Shown here piece by piece: positions 25,369 through 32,856 of a DNA stretch of 64,000 nucleotides. Every line of letters starts with the position of its first letter. Positions within the stretch are counted from its first letter, which is position 1. This DNA comes from Oryzibacter oryziterrae (GTDB lineage Bacteria > Pseudomonadota > Alphaproteobacteria > Rhizobiales > Pleomorphomonadaceae), in assembly GCF_021864535.1 (NCBI RefSeq), contig NZ_JAKJIC010000003.1, positions 62,001 through 126,000 of the forward strand, in the 5' to 3' direction. Position numbers and translations under genes: made by a program. The notes beneath the pieces were generated by a model. That model saw only the letters and a program-made list of their open reading frames with translations, was not told the origin of the DNA and did not search any database.

Positions 25369-26354
25369 CAGTTCACTCCCAGCTTTGCGGTCGGCGGCAT
25401 CTCGCTTGGGAAGTGCCAGCCGCGGCGACCTCGTTCCCCGGCGAAGGTTGTCGCCGGTGGTTTGCTCTGCCCGTTCGCCTGCCGATACCGAACCCAAGCC
25501 CGCCAAGCCTCGCTGCCTTCTTCGACGAAGACACGAGACAGCGCCGCACTTGGCCGCTCGTGCTTCCGGCTGCCCAGGGAGGGCAAGGCGGACCAGCCTT
25601 CTCTTCGAAGCCATTGCGCCAGCGCTTCCGGCGGCAAGGCGCGTCCGGTGAAGCGCATTAGGCGACGTTCTCTCGCTGCTTCGATGATCTTGTCCGGATC
25701 GACGGTGAGTGCTGTCACGGCACGATGGAAGGCGGTGCGAGCCCGTCCCCGATCGCCGATGTCATCGGACCAGATTTCGCAAAGCAGTTCGAATGCGTCG
25801 TTGACCTTCGATGGCTGGGCAATGGGGGGATTATAGGGGGGTATATTTTCTATAATTTTAGGGTGACAAAGCTCTGTCACGGTTGGATGCGCCGTTTGAC
25901 ACTGTTGCCCATCCACAACAGTGACAAAGCTCTGGCAGGGTTCACCGGGGGGCAACAGTGACATAGCCTTGTCACTGTTCGGGGGCGCTGGCTTAGCCGC
26001 ATAGTCCTCTATAGCGGTGCTACCAAGGGCGAGCAGGTCCGTGAGCTGCCCGGATTGGTCCGGCTCGATCTGCTGATCGCTCGGCATGAGGAGTGTGAAT
26101 GTGTTGGACCGGCGGCCCTTGGTTCTGGCAACGCCAAGCCAGCCACTAGCCTCCAAGGCCTGGACGGCACGCATGGCGGTTCGGGCACTCATCGCGCACT
26201 TGGCACCGAGCGTCTCATAGCTGGGAAAGCACTGGCCATTGCCGACGTGCATAGCGAAGCCGAGAGCGGTGGCTACCAGTCGAACCGTCGGCGGGAGATC
26301 GGGGCAGGCGAGAACGGCATTGAACCAAGCTTGGCGGGCTCTGAAATCGATCAT
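25368..26354 (-). CDS. Replication initiator-like winged-helix protein
   Basis: 328 residues. The N-terminal domain (20-80) is a winged helix: TVRLVATALGFAMHVG, then CFPSYETLGAKCAMSARTAM and ALEASGWL, as in phage O/RepA-type initiators. A low-complexity linker (residues about 95-175) is encoded by the iteron array described separately. The C-terminal domain (FELLCEIWSDDIGDRGRART onward) is helical and may recruit helicase. The arrangement resembles lambda O, where the origin lies inside the gene. Function is inferred from architecture. Confidence 0.75.
   Translation of the reverse strand: MIDFRARQAWFNAVLACPDLPPTVRLVATALGFAMHVGNGQCFPSYETLGAKCAMSARTAMRAVQALEASGWLGVARTKGRRSNTFTLLMPSDQQIEPDQSGQLTDLLALGSTAIEDYAAKPAPPNSDKAMSLLPPGEPCQSFVTVVDGQQCQTAHPTVTELCHPKIIENIPPYNPPIAQPSKVNDAFELLCEIWSDDIGDRGRARTAFHRAVTALTVDPDKIIEAARERRLMRFTGRALPPEALAQWLRREGWSALPSLGSRKHERPSAALSRVFVEEGSEAWRAWVRYRQANGQSKPPATTFAGERGRRGWHFPSEMPPTAKLGVN
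25829..25975. repeat. Iteron array and AT-rich segment: probable origin
   Basis: Three 18-base copies of GTGACAAAGCTCTGTCAC-type sequence at 25863-25880, 25921-25938 and 25958-25975 (two or three differences), plus an inverted partial copy near 25898-25910. An AT-rich tract (25841-25860) adjoins the first copy. Iterons plus a melting region inside an initiator gene is the lambda-origin layout. Confidence 0.65.
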
Positions 26355-26569
26355 GCCGCACCGCCGATCTGGGCCGCAACGGTCCGCAGGCGGTCGGCAA
26401 CGGCTTCCTTGCGCAGGATTGCACGTTCGGGATCTTCGCCCATGCGACAGCCGAGCTGCTCGATGGCCTTGGCGATCGACAGCAATTCAGCCTTCAAGTC
26501 CGCTTTACAAAATCCCTGAATGTTCTTTTTATGTTCACTATATGTTGCTGCATATTGTGTAAAACGCAT
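26351..26569 (-). CDS. Small helical protein, first gene of the element
   Basis: 72 residues: MRFTQYAATYSEHKKN, then DLKAELLSIAKAIEQLGCRM and KEAVADRLRTVAAQIG, all helical. It overlaps the initiator start by four bases, which supports a real gene, but the ribosome site is weak and I recognise no family. It lies 40 bases from the proposed attR. Confidence 0.5.
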   Translation of the reverse strand: MRFTQYAATYSEHKKNIQGFCKADLKAELLSIAKAIEQLGCRMGEDPERAILRKEAVADRLRTVAAQIGGAA

Positions 26570-26608
26570 GCCGATGGCAGCGTTGCCAAATTTCCCGGGT
26601 GTATGGTT

Positions 26609-26617
26609 GCCTCCACT
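26609..26617. repeat. Candidate attR core
   Basis: Second copy of GCCTCCACT. The chromosomal side continues TCATTTTTATCTCC; joined to the ssrA hairpin this would recreate a stem followed by a T-rich run, as expected for the original ssrA 3' end. Confidence 0.5.
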
Positions 26618-26780
26618 TCATTTTTATCTCCATGCAGTGTTTTGAAGCTTATTGAGCCTGTTGCCTTCTGCACGGGGCAGCGTCGGGCTTGCGTCTTCAG
26701 GTTGGTTGATGTGTAATTTGGCACAACTTGATATCCCCCTGTCGAAGTAAGCTGGCAAGACGAACCGCCGCCTGGAGGCA

Positions 26781-27002
26781 ATGCGCCGTGGTCCTGCTGC
26801 CGATTGGCGCATCGAAGATGTGGAGGCGCTTTGTCGGGAGTTCGGCATTTTGTGCGAACCGCCACGCGGTGGTGGATCGCACTACAGGATCGGCCATCCA
26901 CGCATTGCGGAAAAGCTGACTGTTCCTTTCAAGCGGCCCATCAAAGTGGTATATATTCGCAAGTTGGTCGCCTTTGTTGACACCGTGAGGGCCTTGGGAT
27001 GA
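26781..27002 (+). CDS. hicA: HicA-type mRNA interferase toxin
   Basis: 73 residues. GGGSHYRIGHP contains the catalytic His of the HicA double-stranded-RNA-binding fold, then KLTVPFKRPIKVVYIRKLVA. The toxin cleaves mRNA and tmRNA in known cases. It overlaps hicB by four bases (ATGA). It lies just outside the proposed attR, so belongs to the chromosome or to an older insertion. Confidence 0.9.
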   Translation: MRRGPAADWRIEDVEALCREFGILCEPPRGGGSHYRIGHPRIAEKLTVPFKRPIKVVYIRKLVAFVDTVRALG

Positions 27003-27217
27003 TTTCCTATCCAATCGTGATCGAGCCTTTGGCGCCGGAAGATGGCGGCGGCTTTGTCGCGCTGGTTCCCGATCTGCCCGGTTGCATGTCCGATGGGGAG
27101 ACCCCTGAGGAAGCGGTCGTCAACGTGCAGGACGCTATCGCGCAATGGATCGAAGTGGCGCGCGATCTCGGCCATGCCGTCCCTGCACCGTCTCGGCATC
27201 TGGCGCTTGCCGGTTGA
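26999..27217 (+). CDS. hicB: HicB-type antitoxin
   Basis: 72 residues. The HicB fold is plain: YPIVIEPLAPEDGGGFVALV, PDLPGCMSDGETPEEAVVNV, then DAIAQWIEVARDLG. It neutralises HicA; longer HicB proteins add a C-terminal DNA-binding domain, which is lacking here, so repression of its own promoter is uncertain. Confidence 0.9.
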   Translation: MISYPIVIEPLAPEDGGGFVALVPDLPGCMSDGETPEEAVVNVQDAIAQWIEVARDLGHAVPAPSRHLALAG

Positions 27218-27346
27218 GGGCGTCCACGCCGTCGCCACACATCGCCTATGGCATCCCGTCGCCTGCCGGTCTAAATTGACGAAAACCGGAAGGAATCGGC
27301 GCGGGCCGTCCTTCCCTTTCATTTCAGGGATTTCAGGCAGGCTTCC

Positions 27347-27916
27347 ATGGCTAAGGATATGATCCGTTACGACGTACTTGCGCAGGAGGCCTTTCGCGGC
27401 CTCGTCAAGAAGGTGCTGACGGAGGTATCGCATGCCGGCCTGCCGGGGGATCACCACTTCTTCGTCGCCTTCGATACGCGCACGCCCGGCGTCCGGCTGT
27501 CCAGCCGGCTGAAGGCCGATTACCCCGAAGAGATGACCATTGTCATCCAGCACCAGTATCGCGACTTGCTGGTCACCGAGACGTCCTTCGAGATCGGCCT
27601 GTCCTTCAAGGGCATTCCGGAGAAGCTGGTGGTGCCCTTTGCCGCCATTCGCGGGTTCTTCGATCCGTCCGTCGAGTTCGCCGTGCAGTTCCCGCTGGTC
27701 GACGAGAGCGGCCTCGGCGCCGACGTGGCCGAGGACGGCTCGCCCGCCAAGGCGATCGGATCGGCGCCCGTCAGCCGGCCGCAGCCCGGTCCGCGCGCCG
27801 TCGAGACCAAGCCGCAGGCGGAAGCCGCGCCTGCCGCCGACAAGCCGGCCGCGGCCGCCGAGGACAAGGCTCCCGCCGCCGTCGTCTCGCTCGACGCCTT
27901 CCGCAAGAAGACCTGA
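27347..27916 (+). CDS. sspB: SspB-type ClpXP adaptor
   Basis: 189 residues. The substrate-binding domain spans about 1-130 (RYDVLAQEAFRGLVKKVLTE, HHFFVAFDTRTPGVRLS, EMTIVIQHQY, LVVPFAAIRGFFDPSVEFAV). A long Ala/Pro-rich flexible linker follows, and the extreme C-terminus AAVVSLDAFRKK is the short peptide that docks on ClpX. It delivers ssrA-tagged proteins to ClpXP. Without the inserted element it would lie about 1 kb from ssrA. Confidence 0.92.
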   Translation: MAKDMIRYDVLAQEAFRGLVKKVLTEVSHAGLPGDHHFFVAFDTRTPGVRLSSRLKADYPEEMTIVIQHQYRDLLVTETSFEIGLSFKGIPEKLVVPFAAIRGFFDPSVEFAVQFPLVDESGLGADVAEDGSPAKAIGSAPVSRPQPGPRAVETKPQAEAAPAADKPAAAAEDKAPAAVVSLDAFRKKT

Positions 27917-28007
27917 CGGCGGGCGCTCGCGCTAAGTTTATGAGGACCCTATTAACTATCCGCGTTGATGTCGCTATTGTTTGGCGGTCAGACGACGGAG
28001 GACGGCC

Positions 28008-28193
28008 ATGGGCGACGTTGTCAATCTGAGACTCCACAGGAAAGCGGCGGACCGCAAGAAGCGCGAAGCACAGGCGGACGCGAATCGTGCCAAGTTCGGG
28101 CGCACGAAGGCGGAGAAGGAGCAGACGGCTGCGGTCGAAAAGCTCGAGACCCGGCGGCTCGACGGGCACAAGCGCGAGGACACCCAGGAGTGA
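28008..28193 (+). CDS. DUF4169-like small charged protein
   Basis: 61 residues from ATG 28008 with GGAGG six bases before. Almost entirely Lys/Arg/Glu/Ala: VVNLRLHRKAADRKKREAQA, NRAKFGRTKAEKEQ. This is the pattern of a small alphaproteobacterial family (DUF4169 by memory) of unknown role. It overlaps the next gene by four bases (GTGA); the pair is often found together. Confidence 0.8.
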   Translation: MGDVVNLRLHRKAADRKKREAQADANRAKFGRTKAEKEQTAAVEKLETRRLDGHKREDTQE

Positions 28194-28408
28194 GCGTCAA
28201 ACGGTCGATTTCGCTGGCGGGGCATCGAACAAGCATCGCACTGGAGCCGGAGTTCTGGGATGCCGTCGAGCGGCTGGCCTCCGTGCGCGGCAAGTCGCTG
28301 GCCGGCTTCATCACCGAGATCGACCAGTCGCGCGGCGCCCGCAATCTTGCCAGCTCCGTCCGTGTCGCCGTGCTGAAGGCTATCACCTCGGGCGAGGGGG
28401 GCGCCTGA
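28190..28408 (+). CDS. Ribbon-helix-helix protein
   Basis: 72 residues from GTG 28190. KRSISLAGHRTSIALEPEFW, then AVERLASVRGKSLAGFITEI: a strand and two helices of the RHH_4 type common in alphaproteobacteria next to DUF4169 genes. Presumably a DNA-binding regulator; target unknown. Confidence 0.82.
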   Translation: MSVKRSISLAGHRTSIALEPEFWDAVERLASVRGKSLAGFITEIDQSRGARNLASSVRVAVLKAITSGEGGA

Positions 28409-28453
28409 GGGGCGGACTGGACCTGTTGTCCTCTCCGCCTGCCGCCGCTCATC

Positions 28454-28619
28454 ATGGTCCGCGAAGGCGGGGCCTCCACACAGTCGCTGAAGAAAGCGCC
28501 TGCGGCAAATCGGGGCTGCCCTGTCTGTGCCGTTGATCCGTCAATCATATCAATATTTTAAGCGGTCTTCCGGGCTTTCTTGCCTGTGACTGCATGGAGG
28601 GTCTGCCTCCGCGGACCAT
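28454..28619. repeat. Inverted repeat in intergenic DNA
   Basis: ATGGTCCGCGAAGGC (28454-28468) and GCCTCCGCGGACCAT (28605-28619) are complementary at 14 of 15 positions around about 136 bases. The gap 28409-28724 has no gene. It may be a dispersed intergenic repeat or a MITE-like remnant; only a genome search can tell. Confidence 0.4.
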
Positions 28620-28724
28620 GGCGCCCGGGAGCAGCCGTTGCGCCCGTTCTCTCCCTGTGGGAGAAGGGGGCTCCTTCCGAGCGGCCGCGTTCTGCACCGC
28701 CCCCTTGTCCCTCTCCGGTGCCTC

Positions 28725-29510
28725 TTGAGCGAACTTCCCCTCTATCTCCTCGGCCTGCTGTTCCTCGCCGCCTTCGTGGCCGGCTTCATCGATTCCATTG
28801 CTGGCGGTGGCGGCCTCATCACCGTGCCGGCCATGCTGATCGCCGGCATTCCTCCGCTGGCCACGCTCGGCACCAATAAGCTCGGCTCGCTGTTCGGTTC
28901 GGGATCGGCGACGCTGGCCTATGCCCGGCGTGGCTTTGTCGATGTGCGCAAGCAGTTGCCGATGGCGCTGATGTCGGGGCTCGGCTCGGCCGTTGGCGCC
29001 GCCGTCACCACCTGGATTCCAGCCGACGTGCTGCGCGCGGTGATGCCGGTGCTGCTGATCGCCATCGCGCTCTATTTCGGCTTCAAGCGAGGCCTCGGCG
29101 AAGAGAGTCGGCGCGCCCGCCTCAAACCCTTCCTGTTCGGCCTCATGTTCGTGCCGGTGATCGGCTTCTACGACGGCGTGTTCGGGCCGGGCACCGGTTC
29201 GTTCTTCATGCTGGGCTTCGTGACGCTGGCAGGCTTCACGCTGATCTCGGCGACGGCCCACACCAAGCTCCTCAACTTCGCCTCCAACATCGGCGCCTTC
29301 CTGGTGTTCGTCGTCACCGGCGCGGTGATCTGGAAAGTCGGCCTGATCATGGGCGCCGGCCAGTTCCTCGGCGCCCAGACCGGCTCACGCCTCGCCATGC
29401 GCAATGGTGCCAAGATCATCCGCCCGCTCCTGGTGGTGACCTGCCTGGGCCTGGCCGTGAAGCTGCTGGCGGATCCGGGCAATCCGGTGCGGCTGTGGCT
29501 CGGGTGGTGA
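28725..29510 (+). CDS. TSUP (TauE/SafE) family permease
   Basis: 261 residues from TTG 28725, the start that gives the family's usual length and N-terminus; the frame is open further upstream. About eight membrane helices; signatures FIDSIAGGGGLITVPAML and LGTNKLGSLFGSGSAT in the first half, repeated as GFYDGVFGPGTGSF and AHTKLLNFASNIGAF in the second. Exports or imports sulfur-containing or organic anions in known members; substrate not predictable here. Confidence 0.85.
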   Translation: MSELPLYLLGLLFLAAFVAGFIDSIAGGGGLITVPAMLIAGIPPLATLGTNKLGSLFGSGSATLAYARRGFVDVRKQLPMALMSGLGSAVGAAVTTWIPADVLRAVMPVLLIAIALYFGFKRGLGEESRRARLKPFLFGLMFVPVIGFYDGVFGPGTGSFFMLGFVTLAGFTLISATAHTKLLNFASNIGAFLVFVVTGAVIWKVGLIMGAGQFLGAQTGSRLAMRNGAKIIRPLLVVTCLGLAVKLLADPGNPVRLWLGW

Positions 29511-29726
29511 GGGGGATGGGCGCCTGGATTCACCGAAGAGTTTGTGTTGTCAGTAAGATCAAAGGGTTATCCACGACTTCCAGCGGAATCGGTCAACTAT
29601 ATGATTTTTTGGCTGCAGTCCCATCTATGCCCCCCAAAAAAACGCTTTCTTTTTTTAAAAATCTGTATATTTAAATTCATGTATAACTTCTGGGTGTATC
29701 ATTCTTTAATTTTGTAGGAGCTGATC

Positions 29727-29975
29727 ATGCGATTTTTGGAGTTTTTCAAAGATAATGACGGCACATACTCCGCCATGCGGCTTGCGCTGCTTCTTTGGGT
29801 GGCCGGAGTGCTGTTGGCTTGGATCTACATGAGTATTCAGAGCAAGGTCCTCTGCGATATTCCACAGAATGTGATGACGATCATCGGTATGTTGACAACC
29901 GGAAAGGTTGTTCAGAAATTTGGTGAGACAAAGCTTCCTGTCGGAGATGTGCCTCAGCCTCCGGCGCCCCATTGA
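29727..29975 (+). CDS. Holin-like small membrane protein
   Basis: 82 residues, AT-rich. A cytosolic start (FLEFFKDNDGTYSAMR), a strong helix (LALLLWVAGVLLAWIYMSIQ), a short polar turn, and a second moderately hydrophobic helix (IPQNVMTIIGMLTTGKVVQK), ending in a Pro-rich tail. The pattern resembles phage-encoded holin-like proteins. It lies upstream of a cell-wall enzyme gene in the same direction. Function inferred from size and context. Confidence 0.6.
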   Translation: MRFLEFFKDNDGTYSAMRLALLLWVAGVLLAWIYMSIQSKVLCDIPQNVMTIIGMLTTGKVVQKFGETKLPVGDVPQPPAPH

Positions 29976-30305
29976 ACATGCGCTTGAAGCGCCAAGAAGC
30001 CGAACGTGAACCGCAAGATCACGCGCATCCGTTGATCCTGCTCGTACTTCCAAGTGAATGCCTATTGGCCGGCTTTTGACACTGGCACGAAATACAATAG
30101 ATCCGGTGGTGTCACTAGGCGCAAGACGATCAGGGACTATTGCCATAGGGGCCTGTTATTCGCCGTCGGTCAATTGAATGGATCATGCTGAAATAGATCT
30201 TTTTGTGATCAATATCTTCGCTTTTCGAATATTGCTCGAAAATATCAGATATTTGTACTATAGAGCTTCTGAACATCTCTTACCCGAATCTGTGAGGAGA
30301 ATTTC
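29976..30305. other. Intergenic, no gene seen
   Basis: About 330 bases between the holin-like and lysozyme-like genes without a coding frame that has a start site; it becomes AT-rich towards 30300 and probably holds the promoter of the next gene. Confidence 0.4.
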
Positions 30306-31586
30306 ATGCCGCGCCCGGAAGATCTTCCCGAATCCAACCATTATGCCACTGTTGATCCGAATATTTTATCTCGCGAATATACTTGGCTTTGGTCCCAGCT
30401 GTCGGTGCCGACAAGCAAAGGTACTGAGGCGTCTCGGGCGGCAACAGTGGCTGTTGCGAACAAAGCGCGATATCAAACCGTGTCATCTGCTACCGGCGCT
30501 CCATGGTACTTTATTGCAGCAATTCATTATCGTGAGGCATCGCAGTCATGGAAAGGTTGCCTGCACAATGGTGACCGCTGGGATATGGTGACGGTTCACG
30601 TACCTTCCGGCCTAGGGCCCTGGCAGTCTTGGGAGGATGCGGCGATAGACGCCATTCAGAGAGAAGGATATGCAAACCTTTTGGACTGGAGTTGCGGAGC
30701 TCTGTTTCGTCGTCTAGAGTTTTATAATGGAAAGGGTTATCGTGTTGGTGGTGTCAAGAATTTTGTTTGCCGAAAACAAGGAAATCGCATAGGAACATTT
30801 GATGGTATCTACAAGGGCTCAATGCAAGATACTACACCGAGAAATGCAAGCCCTTACATATACAATGGAACGCCATTTTATAGAAAAGGAATATCAATTG
30901 AAGACCATTCATTTTACCCGGACGCCATCGATGACAACGTAGGCGTTATGTTGTTTCTCAAGGTTTTGGAGGGCGTTGCAGGCGAAAGTTTTTTCCAGGC
31001 CGCTACGGGTGATGTGGTTGAGTTCATTGGGGCTCCAGAGGAGGATATCGCGTCTACGCTGTCATCCCTTGCGGATAGTGTCGGCGTACCGCGTAGTGTA
31101 ATCGAAGACATGTATAGTCTTCAGCAGGTTGTGCATCCGGGTAAGTTCCCCCGCTTTTGGGCGGCGTGCAACTTCAAGGAGCGTTCGGACCAAAAGCGGT
31201 TTCATGTCTTTGACAGAATCGCAAAAACCGTCGTCTCCATGTTATGTGCACATGGTCAGGGATCGGAACCTGATCACGATGGCCTTGCGAAGATCTTTTC
31301 CAATATCCCCAATTCAAACCAATCGTCTTTGGGGATATTCAGGTGTTCCGAGACTTATATGGGTAAACATGGTTTGAGCCTTAGAATTGATGGACTTGAG
31401 CCATCGAATTCGAATGCGCGAGAACGTTCAGTTGTTATCCATAGCGCTGGCTATGTCTCTGAAGAGCTGGCTCTCAAATACAAGCGTGTTGGCTGCAGCA
31501 ACGGCTGTTTCGCCTTTTCAGAGAGTGATGCGACAAATGTCATTCAACAGCTGGAAGGTGGTTCGCTCCTCGCAGCTTATTTTTGA
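30306..31586 (+). CDS. Lysozyme-like / L,D-transpeptidase (YkuD_2) fusion
   Basis: 426 residues, AT-rich. N-terminal domain (about 40-230) is a phage-lysozyme type: GAPWYFIAAIHYREASQSW with a catalytic-position Glu, CLHNGDRW, VPSGLGPWQSWEDAAIDAI, RRLEFYNGKGYRV, SPYIYNGTPFYRKG. A linker of about 80 residues follows. The C-terminal domain (about 325-426) reads SVVIHSAGYVSEEL and KRVGCSNGCFAFSESDATNV, matching the YkuD_2 murein L,D-transpeptidase family with the S-x-G-C catalytic Cys. No signal peptide, so export would need the upstream holin-like protein. One polypeptide would both cut glycan strands and act on stem peptides. Confidence 0.75.
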   Translation: MPRPEDLPESNHYATVDPNILSREYTWLWSQLSVPTSKGTEASRAATVAVANKARYQTVSSATGAPWYFIAAIHYREASQSWKGCLHNGDRWDMVTVHVPSGLGPWQSWEDAAIDAIQREGYANLLDWSCGALFRRLEFYNGKGYRVGGVKNFVCRKQGNRIGTFDGIYKGSMQDTTPRNASPYIYNGTPFYRKGISIEDHSFYPDAIDDNVGVMLFLKVLEGVAGESFFQAATGDVVEFIGAPEEDIASTLSSLADSVGVPRSVIEDMYSLQQVVHPGKFPRFWAACNFKERSDQKRFHVFDRIAKTVVSMLCAHGQGSEPDHDGLAKIFSNIPNSNQSSLGIFRCSETYMGKHGLSLRIDGLEPSNSNARERSVVIHSAGYVSEELALKYKRVGCSNGCFAFSESDATNVIQQLEGGSLLAAYF

Positions 31587-31935
31587 AGGGCCGTGAGCAT
31601 CGACCAATCATATTGAAATGTCATCATCGAGTTGCGGCTGCTCACGCTATTGATCCTTGAGCTAATCCCGATCGACCTGACAAGTAACTCAGGTCGAATT
31701 GCCCCGAGGGTTCAGGCCAGGCGATTGATATTCAAGGGTCATGTTGGATTTATCCAGCTGGTACAAAAGCTGGTTGGCCAACTTGTCGCAATCATTTGGC
31801 AACCGACTGGCGCGGTAGCACCGCGCGCCGTGTCGGGGACGAAATAGCCGACCCGCCTGCCAAGCTGTGGCGCTAACACCTGGCCCGAAAATGCACTCAG
31901 CCGTTTGCCTGGGCTGTCTGCACTTGGTTCCCGCC
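31587..31935. other. Intergenic, no gene seen
   Basis: About 350 bases between the lysozyme-like fusion and the 3' end of serB. No supported gene or RNA. Confidence 0.4.
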
Positions 31936-32826
31936 TCAACCCCTCACGAACTCCCCCACCGCAAAGCCCTGGAAGTACAGCACAGCCGTCAGGTCGCTGT
32001 GGTCGATCCGCACGCGGGCTTCGGCGGCGACCTTGGGCTTGGCGTGGTAGGCGATGCCGAGGCCGCTTTCCTCGATCATGGCGAGGTCGTTGGCGCCGTC
32101 GCCGATGGCGATGGTGGCGGAGTGGGGCAGGGCGAGGCGGTCGCGCAGCTCGATCAGGCTGGCGAGCTTGGCCTCCTTGCCGAGGATGGGGTCGGCCACT
32201 TCGCCGATCAGATGTCCGGCCTCGGTCAGCAGCGTGTTGGAGCGGTCCTCGTTGAAGCCGATCATCGCACGGATGCGGCTCGTGAACACGGTGAAGCCGC
32301 CGGAGACCAGGGCGCAATAGGCGCCGTTCGCCCGCATGGTGCGGATCAGCTCGATGCCGCCGGGCGTCAGCGTGATGCGCTCGGCCAGCACTTCGTCGAC
32401 GATGGAGATCGGCAGGCCCTTGAGCAGGGCGACGCGCTCGCGCAAAGCCGGCTCGAAGGCGATCTCGCCGCGCATGGCGCGTTCGGTGATGGCGGCCACA
32501 TGCTCCTTGAGGCCGGCATAGGCGGCCAGTTCATCGATGCATTCCTGGCCGATCATGGTCGAGTCCATGTCGGCGACCAGCAAGCGCTTGGCGCGGTCGT
32601 CGGCGGGCAGCACGGCGAGGTCGAGGGCCACGTCGGCAAAGGTTTCACGCAGCCGGCGCTCGGCCTCGGCGGGGTCGATATCGTGCCCGACGTCCATTTC
32701 CACGGCGACGCCGGGGTTCAGAATCCGGTGGCCGTTGCTGCCGAGCAGGGCGGTCGCCTGCGCCACCCGCGCAACACTCACTTGCGGATTGGCGGGAGAT
32801 GAGACAAGCGTAGCGATCAACGTCAT
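31936..32826 (-). CDS. serB: Phosphoserine phosphatase
   Basis: 296 residues from ATG 32826. N-terminal ACT-like part of about 75 residues, then the HAD domain: nucleophile motif LLVADMDSTMIGQEC, CALVSGGFTVF (motif II Ser), and IGDGANDLAMIEESGLGIAY (metal-binding Asp). Last step of serine synthesis. Divergent from miaA with 30 bases between starts, an arrangement common in Hyphomicrobiales. Confidence 0.95.
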   Translation of the reverse strand: MTLIATLVSSPANPQVSVARVAQATALLGSNGHRILNPGVAVEMDVGHDIDPAEAERRLRETFADVALDLAVLPADDRAKRLLVADMDSTMIGQECIDELAAYAGLKEHVAAITERAMRGEIAFEPALRERVALLKGLPISIVDEVLAERITLTPGGIELIRTMRANGAYCALVSGGFTVFTSRIRAMIGFNEDRSNTLLTEAGHLIGEVADPILGKEAKLASLIELRDRLALPHSATIAIGDGANDLAMIEESGLGIAYHAKPKVAAEARVRIDHSDLTAVLYFQGFAVGEFVRG

Positions 32827-32856
32827 GCTGTGGGCTCCGGGAGGGCAGGCACGATC

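Larger units (their letters stand above)
16231..26617. mobile_element. Capsid-encoding phage satellite (cf-PICI-like) at ssrA
   Basis: A 10.4-kb element bounded by short att-like repeats. Leftward genes are a small protein, replication initiator, HNH nuclease, large terminase, acidic protein, MerR-like protein, capsid, connector, protease, portal, AlpA and integrase. A rightward block (22045-23004) carries an XRE repressor and AT-rich cargo. No tail, baseplate, tape-measure, holin or endolysin gene was recognised within it. That gene set matches capsid-forming phage-inducible chromosomal islands, which package their own genome in a small head and borrow helper-phage tails. A decayed prophage is the alternative, but all its genes look intact. 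Confidence 0.75.

Noticed and set aside
16231-26617. Gene transfer agent instead of a satellite
   Set aside because: GTAs have tail genes and no integrase, origin or att sites; this block has the opposite set.
29727-31586. Lysis genes counted as part of the satellite
   Set aside because: They lie 3 kb beyond the proposed attR with hicAB, sspB and a permease between.
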